Positions 59,129 to 64,000 of a stretch of DNA of 64,000 bases are shown here, piece by piece. A program made the translations under genes and the position numbers. The stretch comes from Rutstroemia sp. NJR-2017a BVV2. Taxonomy: Eukaryota > Ascomycota > Leotiomycetes > Helotiales > Rutstroemiaceae. The notes under the pieces were generated by a model. The model had not been told where the DNA came from. It did not search any database and worked only from the letters and a program-made list of their open reading frames with translations. Where the stretch lies: the NCBI GenBank assembly GCA_002946415.1, contig NJPS01000003.1, forward strand, positions 62,001 to 126,000, written 5' to 3'. Positions within the stretch are counted from its first letter, which is position 1, and every line of letters begins with the position of its first letter.

Positions 59129-59965
59129 ATGATGGCCTCCCTATACTATGCACTTCTTTTCGTTTGTTTTTATATTCAAGGTATCTATTCTCAGGAAATT
59201 GTCAATGGACAAATCTACACTCCAGGAATCGCAATAGTCGATGCGCCTCAGCCAAACACTCCACTAGGTGGTGGTAAGTCATTCTTTATTGCGCAAAATC
59301 AACCACGGCTGACAGTTGAAGATTACCTGCAGGTTGCTATGGATGTAACTTCTGATGGACAGCTGCAACTACCTCCATATCCCGACAAGTCTCCATCGAA
59401 GATTTATAACATCACAATGTTTCTTTCGAGCTATACGACCGGGAAGAACTTCACCATTTCGAATGGCACAGCAACAGCAGGGAACGCAAGCCTAGGAGAG
59501 ATTATGGCGCAAGAACCAAGCAGCACAGTTAAACATGTCAACTGGATTTGGCCTGATTGTTTGGTGGGCGATGGCACGTCCAGCAAGAACACCGCGCGAG
59601 GTGCATACAATGTGCGACCCATTTGAAAATCTACAACTGCGGATACTGATATAATCTAGATTTCTATCCGCCAAAACTTCCGACTGAACGGAACAGACAA
59701 ATATACGATCTTTGATCTACCAATTCAAGTGACGAATTCCATCCCTGAGCAGAGCGACCGACCGTCTTGCGACTCCCTCAACAACGAGCTTATACCTTGG
59801 ACAACGTTGGCCTCGACGGCGGATAATTTCACACGCATTGCTGGAACAGCCGTTCAGACCACGGCGTCATCTGCGGATGGAATTGGAGCTGGGAATACCA
59901 TTGATTGGAGATCCGGAGCTCATTACATCTGGGCAGGGAGTTTGTTGTTGATGTTAGCGGTTTAA
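59129..59965 (+). CDS. Secreted GPI-anchored protein of unknown function
   Basis: Exons are 59129-59611 and 59660-59965, with an intron 59612-59659 (48 bp; GTGCGA to TCTAG), giving 262 residues. The junction reads RGAYN to ISIRQNFRLNG in frame. A signal peptide covers about residues 1-21 (MMASLYYALLFVCFYIQGIYS). The mature part is rich in Asn, Thr and Ser, with several N-glycosylation sequons (NITM, NFTI, NGTA, NASL, NFTR). Two cysteines lie in WPDC and PSCDSL. The end, AGNTIDWRSGAHYIWAGSLL and a hydrophobic tail, fits a GPI-attachment signal. I infer a cell-wall or plasma-membrane surface protein. No enzyme motif is visible and the family is not recognised; it may be lineage-restricted. Confidence 0.75.
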
Positions 59966-60821
59966 TATTTTACAAATGGCTTTCTTCAGAGCGTATCTTT
60001 AATCATCTCTTGGCTGCGCAACTTGTTGGCCTATCAAAGCGGCTGCACGGATATTAGTGACTGCATCCGGCCATGTGTTTCGCAGGCGAACCTCTAAGAC
60101 TTTTTCAAGATGAATCTTCTTCGCAGCCAATCAACAATTCTCCCTTCTCTCTCATTCAATACTATCCCTCCCCAAGAACAAAGGTCATTCGGTGGAACTT
60201 GGCTTTAGCACAACCAGGGTGTTCAGCAAGTAGAATTGATCAGATTCTGATAATTTGCCACAGAAAACTTTTTGCCGACCTAACTACCTATACTCCAAGC
60301 CAGCTAAAATAGGTCGAGCAGGCTCAAGGCAGGCTACTAGTAAGGGAGGGTAGCCTACTAGCAAGGGCAATAGTAAGGGTTTGACTACTCAAATCAAGCC
60401 CCTCTTACTGTGCAAGGTGGAGTTCCACCGAATTACCTTTGTTCTTGGGGAGGGACAGTACTGTGCAAGGTGGAGTTCCACCGAATAATCTTTGTTCTTG
60501 GGGAGGGACAGTAATTAGAATTTCAGCTCTAACCGATCTATCGGATATGTGGCGTCCACCCCGCAATCCATAAATTGAAGTTCCCTCGGCCTCGGTCTAT
60601 AGCCCCAGGTCCCCCGCATTTAATTGGGTCTTTCATGTGCTTTCACTGAATTCTTCCAGGCCAAGCCGGGCTGAACTCTTGCATATCATGGATACACATT
60701 CCTTTCGGGAGGTGCTACTCGAGTACCCCATTTCATATCTCCCAGCTGTTATCTCTTCTTCACAAATCATCAATAGAACAGCAACTCCATTGCAACACGC
60801 CGAACGCTGAAGCAAGCAAAT
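59966..60821. other. Intergenic with repeat remnants
   Basis: The region lies between the GPI-protein gene and the dehydrogenase gene. It contains the tandem element at 60406-60513, preceded by related CTACTAGTAAGGG and CTACTAGCAAGGG words (60330-60380) that suggest further decayed repeats. No gene is seen. Confidence 0.45.
60406..60513. mobile_element. Two head-to-tail 53-bp elements with TACTGT/ACAGTA ends
   Basis: Two almost identical units begin TACTGTGCAAGG and end GGGAGGGACAGTA. The ends are inverted repeats, and the TA at 60459-60460 is shared between the units, so the period is 53 bp. Inside lies the palindrome GGTGGAGTTCCACC. The units differ at two positions near AATTACC/AATAATC. 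The TA borders resemble those left by TA-targeting transposons, but no transposase is present. Confidence 0.65.
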
Positions 60822-62067
60822 ATGCCTATGCACAAAGGATGGTTGCCGCGTGAAGGTACAGTTACCATTGCTTTCACCGATATTGCAGGTGCACAATGAC
60901 AGCTAATATGATAAACTCCTCACTCTAGGCTTCACAAGTGACCCACTCGGAAGCTTCATCAAAAAGACAGCTCTGAATCCCGCCTTCACTCTCATATTCC
61001 TTCTCCTCGCTCGTTACACGAAACGCGGAAATGACCTCTCCATTCTCCACGAGACAGCCTTCTCCCGACTTCGAAAGCTGTTCTACTTTGGAGTTGTGCG
61101 ATTGGTGTCGAACTATTTGGAAAGAGGTGTATTGAATAACTGGACCGACGATAAATATGATTGGGATAAGGAAATCGTGTTGATCACTGGAGGTGCGGGA
61201 GGAATTGGTGGACAAGTGGTGAAGCTTCTCGCCGAGAGAGGTATCAAAGTTGTGGTACTTGATGTCATCCCAATGACATTCGAAGCTCGTATGGCATTCT
61301 CTCCCTCTTCAATCAAATATGCAGCAAGCTGACCAGTTCCTACAGCGTCCAATGTCCACTACTATAAATGCGACATCACAATTCCCTCCTCCATCGCAGC
61401 CGTCGCCTCCCGAATCCGCAGCGAAGTCGGTGATCCCACCATCCTCGTCAACAACGCCGGTGTTGCACGCGGCAAGTCCATCCTCGAGTCCACCGAAAAA
61501 GACATCCGCTTCACATTCGACGTCAACACCATATCCCACTACTTCATGGCACACGAATTCCTCCCCTCCATGATCTCCAAGAACCACGGCATGGTCGTCA
61601 CTGTCGCCAGCGTCGCCGCCTACGTCACCGTCCCCAACATGGTCGACTACGCCTCCTCCAAAGCCGCCGCTCTCTCCTTCCACGAAGGCCTAACCGCCGA
61701 ACTCCTTACCAAATACAACGCCCCCAAAGTCCGCACCGTCGTCATCAACCAAGGCTATACCAAAACCGCGCTGTTCCAAGGCTACAAAAACGACTCGCCG
61801 TTCCTGATGCCGACGCTCGAAGTCGATACTGTGGCTGAGGGCATCGCGAAGAAAATCCTTAGCGGGAAGAGCGGGCAGGGTATCTTCCCTGGATTTGGCG
61901 TCGTGTTGACGTTCATGCGGGCGATGCCCGGTTGGTATCAGAATCGAGTGAGAAATCAGGGCCAGAATATTATGAAGAATTGGAATGGGAGACAGGTGCT
62001 GGATGTGGATAAGTGGTATGCGGAGAAGCAGAGGGAGAAGGATAACAATGCGGGGGAGAGCGCGTAG
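60822..62067 (+). CDS. Short-chain dehydrogenase/reductase, RDH10/SDR16C-like
   Basis: Exons are 60822-60855, 60929-61288 and 61346-62067, with introns 60856-60928 (73 bp) and 61289-61345 (57 bp), giving 371 residues. The first exon encodes only MPMHKGWLPRE plus a split glycine, which continues FTSDPLGSFIKKTALNP. A hydrophobic stretch (FTLIFLLLARYTKRG) near residue 30 suggests membrane attachment, common in this subgroup. The cofactor motif ITGGAGGIGG lies near 98, NNAG near 167, the catalytic Ser in VTVASVAAYV near 218, and YASSK near 233. Reactions are expected on retinol-like, steroid or lipid alcohols with NAD(P)H; the substrate is unknown. Codon use changes to G/T-ending near 61800. Confidence 0.88.
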
Positions 62068-64000
62068 GTTTTTACTGAGAATCAGGGGAATAGGGTCACG
62101 GCTAATGAAAATAGATCTACGGTTTTGGTTCCGCCTGCTGAGGAGTGATGCGTCGTTGGTTGGGATAATGGTTATTTTGCAGTCATTCTGTTTTGTTTCG
62201 TCTTGTGTATTTCTTCCTTTCGTTGCTTTTATCATCTCATCGCCTATATATCCTCAGTACTCTCCGTACTTTATTTAGTTCCCATTTGTCCACTTCTAAC
62301 CCGTTCATCCCATCCCCACAATTCCAAAAAAATCCCCAACTTAATACCACCATCATCCATCCATCCTCTCACCTTGCCTTTTGTTTGTTGCACATCTCAC
62401 CTTTTGACAGGTGGACCTTGTGTTATGTGTTGTCGTGTGTTGTCGCTCGCTACGGAGTACATACATACCTCTAGCACGAACTGTTTCAATATGTGCCCCA
62501 CGCTATAAGGTTAGGGGAAAAGGCGGTCTCGGTCTCGGTCTCGGATGGTGATACGTGTTGTATACGAAGTATGGCTTTGTTTGTTGCATGTCTGGATCTG
62601 TGACATCTGGTACGGATGGGGAGGTTTGGTGGGATGGTTCGCGCTGTGGCGGATTTGTTGCGTGTCGTGAAACTTGACGGGCGTGGGAGGTGGGAGGCCG
62701 GACGCCGGGGGGTTCGTCGTCTTGTGCCTGGCTCCCTTTAGCTTTGGTTTCCTTCTACTGGATGATTGTTTACGCTGGCGTGGGAAATATTGAAGTAGAT
62801 GTAGGCGGGCTCTATCGACTTTCCTTGAACTGTATCCTATGTATCCCGTCCCGAAAAAAAAATCCAACCCTCCCCTCTCCACAGCATCTCCCATGTTCCA
62901 TCCCCCACCCTCATCACCCACCCTTCCCATCCATCTCACCCCCCACCCCAATCCACTTCCTACACAACCCACCCATTTGTTGCACATCTCATCCAACAGA
63001 TCTAACACATATCGGCTGCTAGCCGCTCTGTCTGAGATTCGTCTCTGTCGTTGCTGTGTAAGCGACCCACCCATCGGATCCGTGCTGCACCCACTTTTCT
63101 CATAAGTATACATACACTACTGTATTCATATCCGTTCGACTCCACTGTATGGATGTTTCACTTGTTCGACGACGACTGGAAAATTTTGATGATTTATGAA
63201 TATAGTGTTTTTCCGCGGCGTTGGTGTTTACATATCAATCAATCAATGAATCACTCTGCTTGTAGGGAGGAGGGGTGGGGAGCTGCTGATAAGACGGCGA
63301 TGGAGAGCAGAGGACACGAGAGGAATTAGCAGATAAGGAGAAAGCGCCGAAGAGGGGGGGGGGGGAGGAGATTGATATCAGTTATGATTTACCTGCTTTT
63401 CCTTCCTTCGTACATTATCATACTTACTTTTTCCTTCCACTCATTATGGAATATATTGACTCAGATTAATACCCTCTCTTTCTATTTTCTCGAGTTGATT
63501 TATATTATAATGTTATTATATGCTTATTCCACTGAATCATCAAACATTGCCCCCTCCCCCCACGCAATCTCCACATCTGTGTTCACTTCCCACAAAGCAA
63601 CTTCCGGAATCATAAGATAATGCATAAGCATAATCTCACAGTACACTTACCATTCGCAGATACCAATCAATACCCATACCCCGCAAGAAGTTCAGCTGAG
63701 AATAATAGAACGCCACCGTGACAGCGAAGTTAAGATATGCATGCACTGAGTGGTCAAGGTGAGGCATATCATATCATATCTTAGCAAATTTTCATTTCCA
63801 GCTACGTGAACATCTACTGATCGATCCATCCCGCCATATTAATCCACCACCTTCCTTCCTGCAACTATGCGAACCCCTAGCCCCGAACATCCGCAACGAT
63901 TTCTGAACCGCTTCTAGCCTGTTCATCGAGTCTTCCACTCACGATCCGATTCCTTACAAATCAACCATCAAAGCACCAGCCGCAAACAAAGCCGCAACAC
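62068..64000. other. Gene-free region at window end
   Basis: No convincing gene is seen. The stretch has pyrimidine-rich runs (62280-62400, 62860-62960), a GGTCTC triplet repeat near 62527-62545 and a run of about ten G near 63354-63366. Confidence 0.45.

Overview
The window reads as nuclear DNA of a filamentous ascomycete (Pezizomycotina). Genes carry short introns of about 46-91 bp with GTANGT-type donors, intergenic spaces are long, and the gene set is typically fungal: PMR1-type Ca2+ pump, UTP18, COG4, RAD21 cohesin, REG1-like PP1 regulator, STAND/ankyrin remnant. Protein style suggests a leotiomycete relative of the Helotiales, but that is an impression and was not tested.

Layout. 1-4810 shows no gene. 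4811-7655 holds two neighbouring same-strand paralogues of a small fungal family of unknown function. 8577-21400 is an accessory island. It contains a STAND/NACHT-ankyrin pseudogene split by a 72-bp mini-element, an AT-rich block, an intact glutamine-synthetase-like gene divergent from an intact ATP-grasp-like gene, a broken integral membrane protein gene, a 5'-truncated KHA1-type K+/H+ antiporter, and scraps of an NRPS-like reductase. 21815-43782 is conserved gene space: UTP18, a SAP-like protein, COG4, PMR1 Ca2+-ATPase, RAD21 cohesin, a metallophosphoesterase, an FAD monooxygenase and a REG1-like PP1 regulator. 43783-52401 is an 8.6-kb stretch without a convincing gene. 52402-62067 holds an F-box-like coiled-coil protein, a small putative membrane protein, a fused pseudouridine glycosidase/kinase, a GPI-anchored secreted protein and a short-chain dehydrogenase. 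62068-64000 shows no gene.

Main observations. A family of 60-78 bp elements shares TGTGAAACCA-like termini and a central hairpin. One copy sits inside the STAND gene with a 5-bp GCATG duplication, and element plus one GCATG (77 bp) exactly accounts for the frame change there. The only two uninterrupted genes of the island, GS-like and ATP-grasp-like, are both of ATP-dependent ligase type and share a promoter region that carries two further copies of the element; they may form a small amide-forming pathway. Several genes also show abrupt switches of synonymous codon use from C/A-ending to G/T-ending along the + strand, with the same polarity whichever way the gene runs.

Gene coordinates give outer CDS limits; exon limits are in the evidence. 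Product names come from motif recognition without database searches.
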